In this document: positions 34,661 through 45,508 of the stretch, one piece after another
How the letters are laid out: each line of letters opens with the position of its first letter
How positions within the stretch are numbered: position 1 is the first letter of the stretch
Assembly (NCBI RefSeq): GCF_029784155.1
Contig: NC_073691.1
Coordinates: forward strand, 144,882,332-144,946,331
Length of the DNA: 64,000 bases
Reading direction: 5' to 3'
Source of the DNA: Uranotaenia lowii
Taxonomy: Eukaryota; Arthropoda; Insecta; Diptera; Culicidae
Translations under genes and position numbers: made by a program
Notes under the pieces: model-generated
Databases searched by the model: none
The model's input: only the letters and a program-made list of their open reading frames with translations
What the model was told of the DNA's origin: nothing

Positions 34661-36548
34661 GAGAAACGATGTTTTTGGACTGCTACCTCACGGGCAGAAT
34701 ACCGGCCATTGTGCCATAACGAGAAAGGTCAGTGCTTGAGCTTTCAGAAGAGAAATGGGGATTTGAGTCGTCGAGGTAAGATAGATGACATAAATGAACA
34801 TTCCCCTAGAGGTCCTTTTTTATGAGTATTCCGAGCAGCGCAGTAGTTGTGGGATGACCTCCCCTTCAAAGTCAAGTTATACTTCGGTTCTGAATGCTTT
34901 CAAGGTCAGGTACGCATTGTGGATTTTAGAACGCCGGAAGATTACGCGAACATATCATATTTCTATCCATTATTTGCATGAAATCAGGATGTGGTCATTC
35001 GGCGTGCCTTACGAAGGTGAACATGTTATCGGGAATGTGGCATCCTAGATATGTCCTGCCTCTTACAGCCATAAGAGAGTGTTAGAAAGGCAGCTCTCAA
35101 TATAAGCGATAGCAATCGCTAGCAATACTGACCCTCTAAGTGTCTAGTTATCGATAATGTCAGGTTATGTCAAACCCAAAAAAAAATCAATAAAAAATTA
35201 ATAAATATTGTTTAACCTGAAAAATGGGTTCAGTTGACCACTTTTGGGATAAAAATGTGTCCATGTACACTTTTCTATTATTTGGTAAAATCTATGATGA
35301 GTGTCGTGCAATATGTTTTACGATTTTAACGAATATTAATTCAGGAATTCACTCAGAAACGTCTGTCTCTCACAAGAATAGATCAATGACTGATTTTTGT
35401 TTTATTTACACGTCGCAACTTCTCTTCCAGTGTTGCCACAATTTTTTTTATTTGCAATTGGTATAGGGCCTGCTAAAAAGAATAAAGCTTGCTCTTTACT
35501 CTTACACAGATTTCCATAAGAATGACAGCTAATTGGAATGAAATTGGTGTGAAGGCTATTGCTTTCTCTGTTTAACACACGAGAAATCGTATACCCGGGT
35601 TGCGAGCGCGCCCATCGCCCTTGTGCTGAGAAGGCTTTCTATTTGACTATAGGTTCTATAATAACTATTAATTTCAACCACAAAAACAATAAGTTTTTTA
35701 GCTTTCATATTATGAAATGTTTATGTTCAACTTTCCGATTACAAGTTGCCGACACCTGTTCTATGCAGCAGCCGGGCAGGTTTGCATTCACAAATCGACT
35801 TAAGTCCAGATCCTGAGCCGAAGTTGTCGGCACAACAGACCCCGCTTACAAATTGAATTAATGTTTTAAATTATTCATAAAAGGTTGTAATATTTCTCCG
35901 AGATCGAGTGCGAGTGTGTTGTAGGTTGGCTGAAAATCTTCGTCCCCAACATACATAGGAACCTATCTGCTGTGGTGGGGCGTTTGGTTTGAATCTCCAA
36001 GAAGCTACCGCGCGTGTCGCCATCGCTGTGCGTATTAGATAGGTCTAGCGCATTGTGGGATTATCTTCTCTGGTATACAGAGCTTGTGCGAGTGGATGCC
36101 TTCGATCATCGGCGGATTGTTTTGCGATGGTAGCCTTATTTGCCAGGTTTCCCGCCAAAATGTGCGCGGACCGTACGTGATCCACCACTTCAAGACTGCA
36201 AGCCCATCTCGCTCTCGTTGGAAAGGTTATTAAAAAGAAATAAACACGGTGTTCGACAAATGGGATATGATTTATTGCGCCGTAATTGGATGGCATCACA
36301 GAGACGATGATGCCGCGCTCGGTGAAACATAATAAGATGTTAGAGATGCTGACAGGAGATGAACAGGGTGAAGTGTGGTAAACTTTTGACATTTGAAAAA
36401 AAAGGGCTATCGAATGATTTTGAATCAGTGTTAAAAATACCTTATGAGACAACATCAAAACTTTTAAAATGTTCAATGAATACAATTATATTTTCAGACG
36501 TTGCGGACCAAGTACGAGATTATCGTTTTTTTCGCTTGCTGCCAGTGT
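34661..36548. other. Unassigned DNA with one interspersed repeat copy
   Basis: 35472-35545 is a diverged copy of the repeat at 22557-22640. 35880-36360 is GC-balanced, with a 146-codon minus-strand ORF (36045-36485) of unknown nature. I could not assign it to a host gene or an element. The rest is AT-rich. Confidence 0.35.
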
Positions 36549-37139
36549 TCCAGCTAAGATTAAATCGTAATAAAAATCATAATCCAAATCGAATATTAAG
36601 ACTTTTTCAATATCCATCGTAAACAAGTTGGTATTGAGTGATTTCCTATCATTCATTTACGACAAGCTTTGCCCAAAAAAATTGAATCGGATAGCAGTTT
36701 AGTCAATTCGTTAATATGTCTACAAAAAGTTGGGGATATGCTTATTAGACATTTACTAACGATTTGAGTGGACTGATTTACGATAAATGGTCCATCAATT
36801 GAAATTCTATCCGATCTCTTCCTTTCTTCCATTGACCGGTTCTTAAAAAGAAAATCTCACTTATAGCCTGGATCGTATCTTATCAACTGATGAGTGGGCA
36901 TCATGGTAAGATACCGGACTGCGAACTCGGAGGACTGGAGTTCAAATCTCGGTCGGGGATTTTTTTTTGATTAACTCAAATTACTTGAAATCGTATGTTT
37001 TGCAATTCGTAGTGAAATCTTTACGCTAGAATCATGTCATTGTAGATACATCGTAAGTTTAATACAATCTTTTCATCTGGTATAATTGTTTGAATAATTC
37101 TGTTGTTCCTGCGATATACCTCCTTAATTGTTTGCTGGG
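36549..37139 (+). mobile_element. tRNA-like TIR element, copy 1
   Basis: The left end tCCAGCTAAGATTAAATCG and the right end (inverse) CCCAGCAAACAATTAAGGAG mark a stretch of about 590 bp that aligns along its whole length with 61426-62030. GT lies on both sides (possibly GTGT). Near 36897-36959 a tRNA-like block is present: an A-box-like catggtaagatacc, a 7-base anticodon-type loop ctgcgaa flanked by short stems, and a B-box-like gagttcaaatctc. The combination of TIRs with an internal tRNA-like region is unusual. No protein is encoded. Confidence 0.7.
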
Positions 37140-37295
37140 GTGTTATATTTAGGAGCACAACTGAAATATTATACATTTATCTATTAATATTGAATTTATT
37201 AATAATTGAATTTAATATTAATAATATTGAAATCGTATTCAACAAAGCTTATCCAACGCTTCCGGTAATTCAAAGGTGCTAATATTGTCAAATTT
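37140..37295. other. AT-rich spacer
   Basis: Contains near-palindromic aatatt/ttaataa words at 37183-37232 directly before the satellite. Nothing else. Confidence 0.4.
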
Positions 37296-40200
37296 ATCAA
37301 GAGTCAAGAATCAAGAGTCAAGAGTCAAGAGTCAAGAGTCAAGAGTCAAGAGTCAAGAGTCAATACTCAAGAGTCAAGAGTCAAGAGTCAAGAGTCAAGA
37401 GTCAAGAGTCAAGAGTCAAGAATCAAGAGTCAAGAGTCAAGAGTTAAGAGTCAAGAGTCAAGAGTCAAGAGTCAAGAGTCAAGAGTCAAGTGTCAAGTGT
37501 CAAGTGTCAAGAGTCAAGAATCAAGAGTCAAGAGTCAAGAGTCAAGAGTCAAGAGTCAAGAGTCAAGAGTCAAGAGTCAAGAGTCAAGAGTCAAGAGTCA
37601 AGAGTCAAGAGTCAAGAGTCAAGAGTCAAGAGTCAAGAGTCAAGAGTCAAGAGTCAAAAGTCAAGAGTCAAGTGTCAAGAGTCGAGAGTCAAGAGTCAAA
37701 AGTCAAGAGTCAAGAGTCAAGAGTCAAGAGTCAAGAGTCAAGAGTCAAGAGTCAAGAGTCAAGAATCAAGAGTCAAGAGTCAAGAGTCAAGAGTCAAGAG
37801 TCAAGAGTCAAGAGTCAAGAGTCAAGAGTCAAGAGTCAAAAGGCAAGAGTCAAGAGTCAATAGTCAAGAGTCAAGAGTGAAGAGTCAAGAGTCAAGAGTC
37901 AAGAGTCAAGAGTCAAGAGTCAAGAGTCAAAAGTCAAAAGTCAAGAGTCAAGAGTCAAGAGTCAAGAGTCAAGAGTCAAGAGTCAAGAGTCAAGAGTCAA
38001 GAGTCAAGAGTCAAGAGTCAAGAGTCAAGAGTCAAGAGTCAAGAGTCAAGAGTCAAGAGTCAAGAGTCAAGAGTCAAGAGTCAAGAGTCAAGAGTCAAGA
38101 GTCAAGAGTCAAGAGTCAAGAGTCAAGAGTCAAGAGTCAAGAGTCAAGAGTCAAGAGTCAAGAGTCAAGAGTCAAGAGTCAAGAGTCAAGAGTCAAGAGT
38201 CAAGAGTCAAGAGTCAAGAGTCAAGAGTCAAGAGTCAAGAGTCAAGAGTCAAGAGTCAAGAGTCGAGAGTCAAGAGTCAAAAGTCAAGAGTCAAGAGTCA
38301 AGAGTCAAGAGTCAAGAGTCAAGAGTCAAGAGTCAAGAGTCAAGTGTCAAGAGTCAAGAGTCAAGAGTCAAGAATCAAGAGTCAAGAGTCAAGAGTCAAG
38401 AGGCAAGTGACAAAAGTCAAGAGTCAGGAGTCTAGAGTCAAGAGTCAAGAGTCAAGAGTCAAGAGTCAAGAGTCAAGAGTCAAGAGTCAAGAGTCAAGAG
38501 TCAAGAGTCAAGAGTCAAGAGTCAAGAGTCAAGAGTCAAGAGTCAAGGGTCAAGAGTCAAGAGTCAAGAGTCAAGAGTCAAGAGTCAAGAGTCAAGAGTC
38601 AAGAGTCAAGAGTCAAGAGTCAAGAGTCAAGAGTCAAGAGTCAAGAGTCAAGAGTCAAGAGTCAAGAGTCAAGAATCAAGAGTCAAGAGTCAAGAGTCAA
38701 GAGTCAAGAGTCAAGAGACAAGAGACAAGAGTCAAGAGTCAAGATTCAAGAGTCAAGAGTCAAGAGTCAAAGTCAAGAGTCAAGAGTCAAGAGTCAAGAG
38801 TCAAGAGTCAAGAGTCAAGAGTCAAGAGTCAAGAGTCAAGAGTCAAGAGTCAAGAGTCAAGAGTCAAAAGTCAAGAGTCAAGAATCAAGAGTCAAGAGTC
38901 AAGAGTCAAGAGTCAAGAGTTAAGAGTCAAGAGTCAAGAGTCAAGAGTCAAGAGTCAAGAGTCAAGAGTCAAGAGTCAAGAGTCAAGAGTCAAAAGTCAA
39001 GAGTCAAGTGTCAAGAGTCGAGAGTCAAGAGTCAAAAGTCAAGAGTCAAGAGTTAAGAGTCAAGAGTCAAGAGTCAAGAGTCAAGAGTCAAGAGTCAAGA
39101 GTCAAGAATCAAGAGTCAAGAGTCAAGAGTCAAGAGTCAAGAGTCAAGAGTCAAGAGTCAAAAGGCAAGAGTCAAGAGTCAAGAGTCAAGAGTCAAGAGT
39201 GAAGAGTCAAGAGTCAAGAGTCAAGAGTCAAGAGTCAAGAGTCAAAAGTCAAAAGTCAAGAGTCAAGAGTCAAGAGTCAAGAGTCAAGAGTCAAGAGTCA
39301 AGAGTCAAGAGTCAAGAGTCAAGAGTCAAGAGTCAAGAGTCAAGAGTCAAGAGTCAAGAGTCAAGAGTCAAGAGTCAAGAGTCAAGAGTCAAGAGTCAAG
39401 AGTCAAGAGTCAAGAGTCAAGAGTCAAGAGTCAAGAGTCAAGAGTCAAGAGTCAAGAGTCAAAAGTCAAGAGTCAAGAATCAAGAGTCAAGAGTCAAGAG
39501 TCAAGAGTCAAGAGTTAAGAGTCAAGAGTCAAGAGTCAAGAGTCAAGAGTCAAGAGTCAAGAGTCAAGAGTCAAGAGTCAAAAGTCAAGAGTCAAGTGTC
39601 AAGAGTCGAGAGTCAAGAGTCAAAAGTCAAGAGTCAAGAGTTAAGAGTCAAGAGTCAAGAGTCAAGAGTCAAGAGTCAAGAGTCAAGAGTCAAGAATCAA
39701 GAGTCAAGAGTCAAGAGTCAAGAGTCAAGAGTCAAGAGTCAAGAGTCAAGAGTCAAAAGGCAAGAGTCAAGAGTCAAGAGTCAAGAGTCAAGAGTGAAGA
39801 GTCAAGAGTCAAGAGTCAAGAGTCAAGAGTCAAGAGTCAAAAGTCAAAAGTCAAGAGTCAAGAGTCAAGAGTCAAGAGTCAAGAGTCAAGAGTCAAGAGT
39901 CAAGAGTCAAGAGTCAAGAGTCAAGAGTCAAGAGTCAAGAGTCAAGAGTCAAGAGTCAAGAGTCAAGAGTCAAGAGTCAAGAGTCAAGAGTCAAGAGTCA
40001 AAAGGCAAGAGTCAAGAGTCAAGAGTCAAGAGTCAAGAGTGAAGAGTCAAGAGTCAAGAGTCAAGAGTCAAGAGTCAAGAGTCAAGAGTCAAGAGTCAAG
40101 AGTCAAGAGTCAAGAGTCAAGAGTCAAGAGTCAAGGGTCAAGAGTCAAGAGTCAAGAGTCAAGAGTCAAGAGTCAAGAGTCAAGAGTCAAGAGTCAAGAG

Positions 40201-41463
40201 TCAAGAGTCAAGAGTCAAGAGTCAAGAGTCAAGAGTCAAGAGTCAAGAGTCAAGAGTCAAGAATCAAGAGTCAAGAGTCAAGAGTCAAGAGTCAAGAGTC
40301 AAGAGACAAGAGACAAGAGTCAAGAGTCAAGATTCAAGAGTCAAGAGTCAAGAGTCAAAGTCAAGAGTCAAGAGTCAAGAGTCAAGAGTCAAGAGTCAAG
40401 AGTCAAGAGTCAAGAGTCAAGAGTCAAGAGTCAAGAGTCAAGAGTCAAGAGTCAAGAATCAAGAGTCAAGAGTCAAGAGTCAAGAGTCAAGAGTTAAGAG
40501 TCAAGAGTCAAGAGTCAAGAGTCAAGAGTCAAGAGTCAAGAGTCAAGAGTCAAGAGTCAAAAGTCAAGAGTCAAGTGTCAAGAGTCGAGAGTCAAGAGTC
40601 AAAAGTCAAGAGTCAAGAGTTAAGAGTCAAGAGTCAAGAGTCAAGAGTCAAGAGTCAAGAGTCAAGAGTCAAGAGTCAAGAATCAAGAGTCAAGAGTCAA
40701 GAGTCAAGAGTCAAGAGTCAAGAGTCAAGAGTCAAAAGGCAAGAGTCAGGAGTCAAGAGTCAAGAGTCAAGAGTGAAGAGTCAAGAGTCAAGAGTCAAGA
40801 GTCAAGAGTCAAGAGTCAAAAGTCAAAAGTCAAGAGTCAAGAGTCAAGAGTCAAGAGTCAAGAGTCAAGAGTCAAGAGTCAAGAGTCAAGAGTCAAGAGT
40901 CAAGAGTCAAGAGTCAAGAGTCAAGAGTCAAGAGTCAAGAGTCAAGAGTCAAGAGTCAAGAGTCAAGAGTCAAGAGTCAAGAGTCAAGAGTCAAGAGTCA
41001 AGAGTCAAGAGTCAAGAGTCAAGAGTCAAGAGTCAAGAGTCAAGAGTCAAGAGTCAAGAGTCAAGAGTCAAGAGTCAAGAGTCAAGAGTCAAGAGTCAAG
41101 AGTCAAGAGTCAAGAGTCAAGAGTCAAGAGTCAAGAGTCAAGAGTCAAGAGTCAAGAGCCAAGAGTCAAGAGTCAAGAGACAAGAGACAAGAGTCAAGAG
41201 TCAAGATTCAAGAGTCAAGAGTCAAGAGTCAAAGTCAAGAGTCAAGAGTCAAGAGTCAAGAGTCAAGAGTCAAGAGTCAAGAGTCAAGAGTCAAGAGTCA
41301 AGAGTCAAGAGTCAAAAGTCAAGAGTCAAGAGTCAAGAATCAAGAGTCAAGAGTCAAGAGTCAAGAGTCAAGAGTCAAGAGTCAAGAATCAAGAGTCAAG
41401 AGTCAAAATTCAAGAGCCAAGTGTCAAGAGTCAAGACCCAAAAGTCAAGTGTCAAAAGTTAAG
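37296..41463. repeat. 7-bp satellite array (GAGTCAA)n, about 4.2 kb
   Basis: About 590 tandem copies of a 7-bp unit GAGTCAA with scattered single-base variants (gaatcaa, gagttaa, gtgtcaa, gtcgaga, aaaggca, gagacaa). Variants recur in blocks. The run tcaagtgtcaagagtcgaga is found near 39004, 39592 and 40571 (spacings 588 and about 979). The run gagacaagagaca is found at 38715, 40303 and 41177 (spacings 1588 and 874). The array has therefore grown by duplication of blocks of hundreds of bases. Because 7 is not a multiple of 3, all three plus frames are open and spell the same heptapeptide QESRVKS. I do not treat these ORFs as genes. Confidence 0.97.
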
Positions 41464-43006
41464 AACAATTCAAGAAGAAGAGTCTCAAAGTCATTACAAG
41501 AATCGGAAAGCATTAGTCAAAAGTGTAGACCTGAAAGCTCAGAGTCAAAAGTCATGAGTCGAAATGGGAAAATTCAAATTCAAAGAGAAGCTGTGGCCGT
41601 AGAGGGAATTTTTATGAACATAGAAAAACAGCAGTAATGTGGGAAGGGTGGAAGACGTGATGATGTTGTTGTAAAAAAACAGAAGTGCATTAAATGTATC
41701 TTCTAATATCCTTAGAAAAGAATGTATATTGTTTCTAAAGATTTTAGAATTCAGTTTAAAAGCCCAAAAGATTAACCACTTTTAGAATAAATCTGTTTGT
41801 AAAATCTATTAACAAAATTCTGTTTTGCCTGTTATTTCTAGAATCTTTTCAAGTTATATTTTCTGGCACCCGTCAAATTGTTTTTCCAACAGAGTTCGAA
41901 ATCAACAGTATTTTATTCTTCACATTTCATTGCATTGGACGAGACGCCCGCAAACATTCACATTAAATTAAAGATACAGAATCCTTAATGGGTCACTCAA
42001 ACGGCGAACGCCGTTTAATGCTTTTCCATGTCAAATCAAACTGTAAAAACAGCCATTTCCAATTGAAAGATGAGCAGCTTGGCGAATTCATTCCTCCTTA
42101 TTCGATTTGAATACTATAAACTGGAATTTAATTGTCGACCGGATTCCGATTGAATCTGTTTAGATTTCTCCAATTGGTTTAGATGTTTGAACAGGTTTTT
42201 TTTAACAAAGCTTATTTCCCTTAAACAAGGGATAAACCTTCGAGACCGATTGACGTAAGGGTTAGGAAATTTAACTCAGTTTGCTAAGACTTATTCATTA
42301 GTCAGACTTATAACTTTATGACCCACAGAGAAAAACAGATCCCCACTGGAAGAACAGAATACTTGACTTGAAACTCATTCACATCAGCGCATGAGCTTTT
42401 AAAATCCAGGGCATAAAATATCCTTGATTAAAATATTTACTCAATCGGGAGTTTTTTTCCTCAGTTTGGCATATCCATGGTACCCAGTAGGTTGAACAAT
42501 GAAAGCAATAGGTTTGATAGAGATGGTTGTTGAGACAAGTTAGCGGGAAAAACTGGCCATTTGCCATTTGAAAGTGCTACAATTCTGGGGAGCGAATCAA
42601 ATACCGAATGGGGAACTTTGGTATAAATTTTTTTTCCGTCTCGTTTCGTTTCGCTACAATTCTCACCCCACGAACCGTAATCTCTCCAGCGGCCTAGAGA
42701 ACTCTGGCTGGAGAGTTGCTTGCTCTAGGGCAGAGTATAGCTAATTCACTTAAAACACTGCGGAGTTCATTTATGGTTGACTGGAACGCATAAAAAAAGT
42801 TCCAAGAGGTAGAGAAACAGAGAGTCAAAAATAATAAAAAAAAAGTGCAACATTGATCTTAAATCGAACCTCCAAGGATTTAAGATCAATGTTGCTAGAT
42901 AATATTAGAAAAGCTTTATTCAATATACTTGGAAAAATTTTAGAAGAAGATAATGGGTGAAGAAAAACTTCATAATTTCAGACGTCAGTAAATTTCAGTA
43001 AAGATA
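41464..43006. other. Unassigned DNA downstream of the satellite
   Basis: 41464-41600 is a decayed edge of the satellite (agtcaaaag, gagtctcaaagtc). 41640-42590 is AT-rich without features. 42620-42790 is GC-balanced with no recognised gene. An 18-bp perfect hairpin lies at 42848-42894. The stretch ends at the R1 ORF1 start. Confidence 0.4.
42848..42894. repeat. Perfect 18-bp hairpin
   Basis: Arm one is CAACATTGATCTTAAATC (42848-42865) and arm two is its exact inverse (42877-42894), with an 11-base loop (gaacctccaag). It is far longer than expected by chance for this spacing. It could be a tiny TIR remnant or an insertion scar. It is shorter than a typical microRNA precursor stem. Confidence 0.85.
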
Positions 43007-44830
43007 ATGCCCAAAAGAAGCCCGGCCGCTGATGGGCTCACAGGAAACCTCAACAGTTCCCAGCAAAAGGAGCAAGGCCCAGTCGAAGGAAGTGATGCCC
43101 CAAGGGGCATCAAAAAATGTGGCCTTTTGGAGGCAGCCGGCATGGTCAACAAGATGCAAGAGTTTGTGTGAAGTACCAACAACGTGCACACGCACATCGA
43201 GACCTGGGTGCCGAAATTGATGGTGCTCCTGCAGAGTGCCGTCAAGGAAAGAACAGAACTGGTGCGGAAGGCCGAAGCTGCGGAAAAGGACCTGGAGGAA
43301 GCAAAATTGGTTGCTTCTCAAGGACCTTCGAAGGAGTCCAAGCCGAGAAAAACTGTGAAAAGAGATCGCGATTCCCCCGTCGTGAACGTTTCTTCCAAAA
43401 AAAGATGGGGTACGGACTATGAGCATTAGACTGAGTCGATTTGGGGTCATTTTTGAATTTCTCAAACCCTGGGGTCTAAAAAGCTTCATTTTGGTCCAAA
43501 ACTCATCCATGATTTTTCTCAAAATTTTTAAGTAACGTTTACATGAGTAAATTTGAACTTTAAGGTGTGTATGGGAAAATTGAATATTTTGTACTGAAAA
43601 ATCAACATCTGCCAATGGTTTTAGTGCCAATTTATAAATTCCTTCAAGGAAATTTTCCGCTGAACAACCTTGTGGAATATCATAACTTCGTATGATTTTA
43701 GACAAAAAAAGTTATTAGCTGTTTAACAGGTGTATGTCTTTTTGAATTGATAAACCATAAATTCAATTGATACCACCATACCACTGCTTGTGCCCCACGA
43801 AGTATGGCATGAAAAGTGGTCTTTCAATAACTCGCTAGGAACCCAGCAGTGGTGTCAATTGAATTTATTTTTTATCAATGCCAAAGGACGTACACCTGTT
43901 CAAGAGCTAATAACTTTTTTGTATAAAAAGATACGAAGTTATAATATACGACAAAGTTGTTCAGCGGAAAATTTCCTTGAAGGAATTTATAAATTGGCAC
44001 TAAAACCGTTAGCAGACTCGGTTCACCAGAAGAAACAAAAATTGTGTTGATTTTCCTGTACAAAATATTCAATTTTCCCATACAAACCTAAAAGTTCAAA
44101 TTTACTCATGTAAACGTTACTTAAAAATTCTGCGAAAAATCATGGATGAGTTTTGGACCAAAACGAAGCTTTTTAGACCCCAGGGTTTGAGAAATTCTAA
44201 AATCACCCCAAATCGACTCAGTCGAATGAGCATGTCGACGGAAAAAGCAGAGCTGAAGGTTGGCGAGTGGTTCGTAATAGGAAGAAGAACGCAAAAAGGA
44301 AGGTCGTTATGAAGCCAGAACCACCCCCAAAACCCAAACCTCAACGGGTGATGTCCAGAGGTGATGCCCTTATCGTGGAAGCGAAAGAAGGCATAACGTA
44401 TGCGGACTTGTTCCGGAAGCTACGCGCAGAGCCAAAGTTATCTGCTTTTGGCGAAAGCGGCACCAAAACAAGACGCACCCAAAAAGGCGAAATGCTCTTC
44501 GAGCTAAAAAAAAAAGCCCGGCGGTAAAGAGCGCAGACTTCAAGGAGCTTGTCTATAGCGCCCTAGGCGATGAAGCAACGGTCCGAGCGCTACGCAGGTT
44601 GCGTCAAATGAATGTAAGGACTTAGTTGAATTTACCACAGCAGAAGAGCTCGAGAAAGCACTCTCCAGCATACCTGGCATGAGCAACGAATCAGTAGCTC
44701 TAAGAATAAGACAAGCGTACGGTGGAATTCAGATTGCAACGATTCACCTCTCACCAACACCTACCAACACGCTACTGACGGTAGGAAGTGTAAGAGTTAA
44801 GGGATTTTAGAACCGCTCCCAGGATATCTA
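43007..44830 (+). pseudogene. R1-clade LINE ORF1 (gag-like), split by a foldback element
   Basis: ORF1 of R1-type LINEs is an RNA-binding gag-like protein. The start is the ATG at 43007 (MPKRSPAADGLTGN). The frame shows HTHIETWVPKLMVLLQSAVK and ERTELVRKAEAAEKDLEEAK, a likely coiled coil, then a basic stretch. A TGA at 43169-43171 interrupts it. At 43427 a foldback element enters; element plus one TSD copy is 807 bp, a multiple of three, and the frame continues beyond it (RNRKKNAKRKVVMKPEPPPK, then DALIVEAKEGITYADLFRKL). A frameshift follows in the A-run at 44508-44517, after which another frame gives ADFKELVYSALGDEATVRAL, and then KALSSIPGMSNESVALRIRQ. The Cys-rich zinc knuckles expected next are missing. 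Dead gene. Confidence 0.78.
43427..44225. mobile_element. Foldback-type MITE with very long inverted arms, 799 bp
   Basis: The outer ends are TAGACTGAGTCGATTTGGGG and (inverse) TCGACTGAGTCGATTTGGGG. Homology between the arms continues for roughly 370-380 bp each, so nearly the whole element is one imperfect hairpin. ATGAGCAT flanks both sides (43419-43426 and 44226-44233), a perfect 8-bp duplication. No coding capacity. An 8-bp duplication fits hAT- or P-like mobilisation. Its transcript would form long double-stranded RNA. Confidence 0.9.
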
Positions 44831-45500
44831 AACCTCAACCATAGCGAGGTTGCACAGCTTATGCTGGAGCAAACGGTAGGCGAAAGGAAGTGTGGTGTGG
44901 CGCTTTTATCAGAACCATACATAATTCCGTCTGGAAACGGTAATTGGACAGCGGACGTGTCTGGCTTAGCTGCTGTCTACGCCACGGAAGTTTTCCTATC
45001 CAGGATATAGTGGTAGATTCTCGGGACGGATTCGTGATTGCTAAAATAAACGGCATCTTTATCTGCAGCTGCTACGCTCCACCAAGGTGGACGGTCGGGG
45101 AGTTCAACACAATGCAATGTTGTATGAACTCACTCACGAACTGAAAGGAAAGGCCCTTGTAGTAATCGAAGGAGACTTCAACGCTTGGGCGGTTAACTGG
45201 GGTAGTAGGTGCAACAACCCTAGGGGCCATAGTCTACTAGAGTCCTTCGCGAGACTGGAAGTTGAGCTGTGCAACACTGGATCCATCAACACCTATCGCA
45301 AGCATGGAATATTAGACAGAACGTCAGTGAGTGGAGCCCAGAAATTTCTGCACTAGCTGCTCAAAAGCCAGACGACGAGCTCAACAGGCGAGAAACGAAG
45401 CCTATAGAGAAACAAGAGGTGCCGTTTACCGAGCAGCCAGGTTGGCACTTAAGCGAGCTATAAAAACAAGCAAAGAGAACTGTTCTGGAACGAGCAGGTC
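44815..45500 (+). pseudogene. R1-clade LINE ORF2, endonuclease part
   Basis: Across three frames the segment reads LLEQTVGERKCGVALLSEPY (about 44860-44920), GNWTADVSGLAAVYATEVF, FVIAKINGIFICSCYAPPRW (about 45030-45090), then VVIEGDFNAWAVNWGSRCNN near 45150-45210. GDFNAW plus the W-G-S motif is characteristic of R1-clade endonucleases. ARRRAQQARNEAYRETRGAV and LALKRAIKTS follow (about 45375-45470), which matches the linker before the RT. Frameshifts are frequent. RT sequence resumes only at about 46880, beyond an inserted LINE tail. Confidence 0.75.
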
Positions 45501-45508
45501 GCTCTGAA

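Noticed and set aside
36045..36485. 146-codon minus-strand ORF as a retroelement pol fragment
   Set aside because: I looked for RT, integrase and protease motifs and found none.
36897..36959. Functional tRNA gene (anticodon-like GCG) in the tRNA-like element
   Set aside because: The arms pair imperfectly, the acceptor stem is not evident, and the second copy differs in the anticodon loop. It is tRNA-like, not a tRNA gene.
37276..41462. Long plus-strand ORFs (up to 717 codons) of repeating QESRVKS
   Set aside because: They are a trivial result of a stop-free 7-bp unit; all three frames are open with the same peptide, and there is no start context, no domain and no non-repetitive coding sequence.
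42620..42790. Possible host core promoter
   Set aside because: A TATA-like tataaatttt alone in AT-rich DNA is not evidence, and no gene follows except the R1 ORF1.
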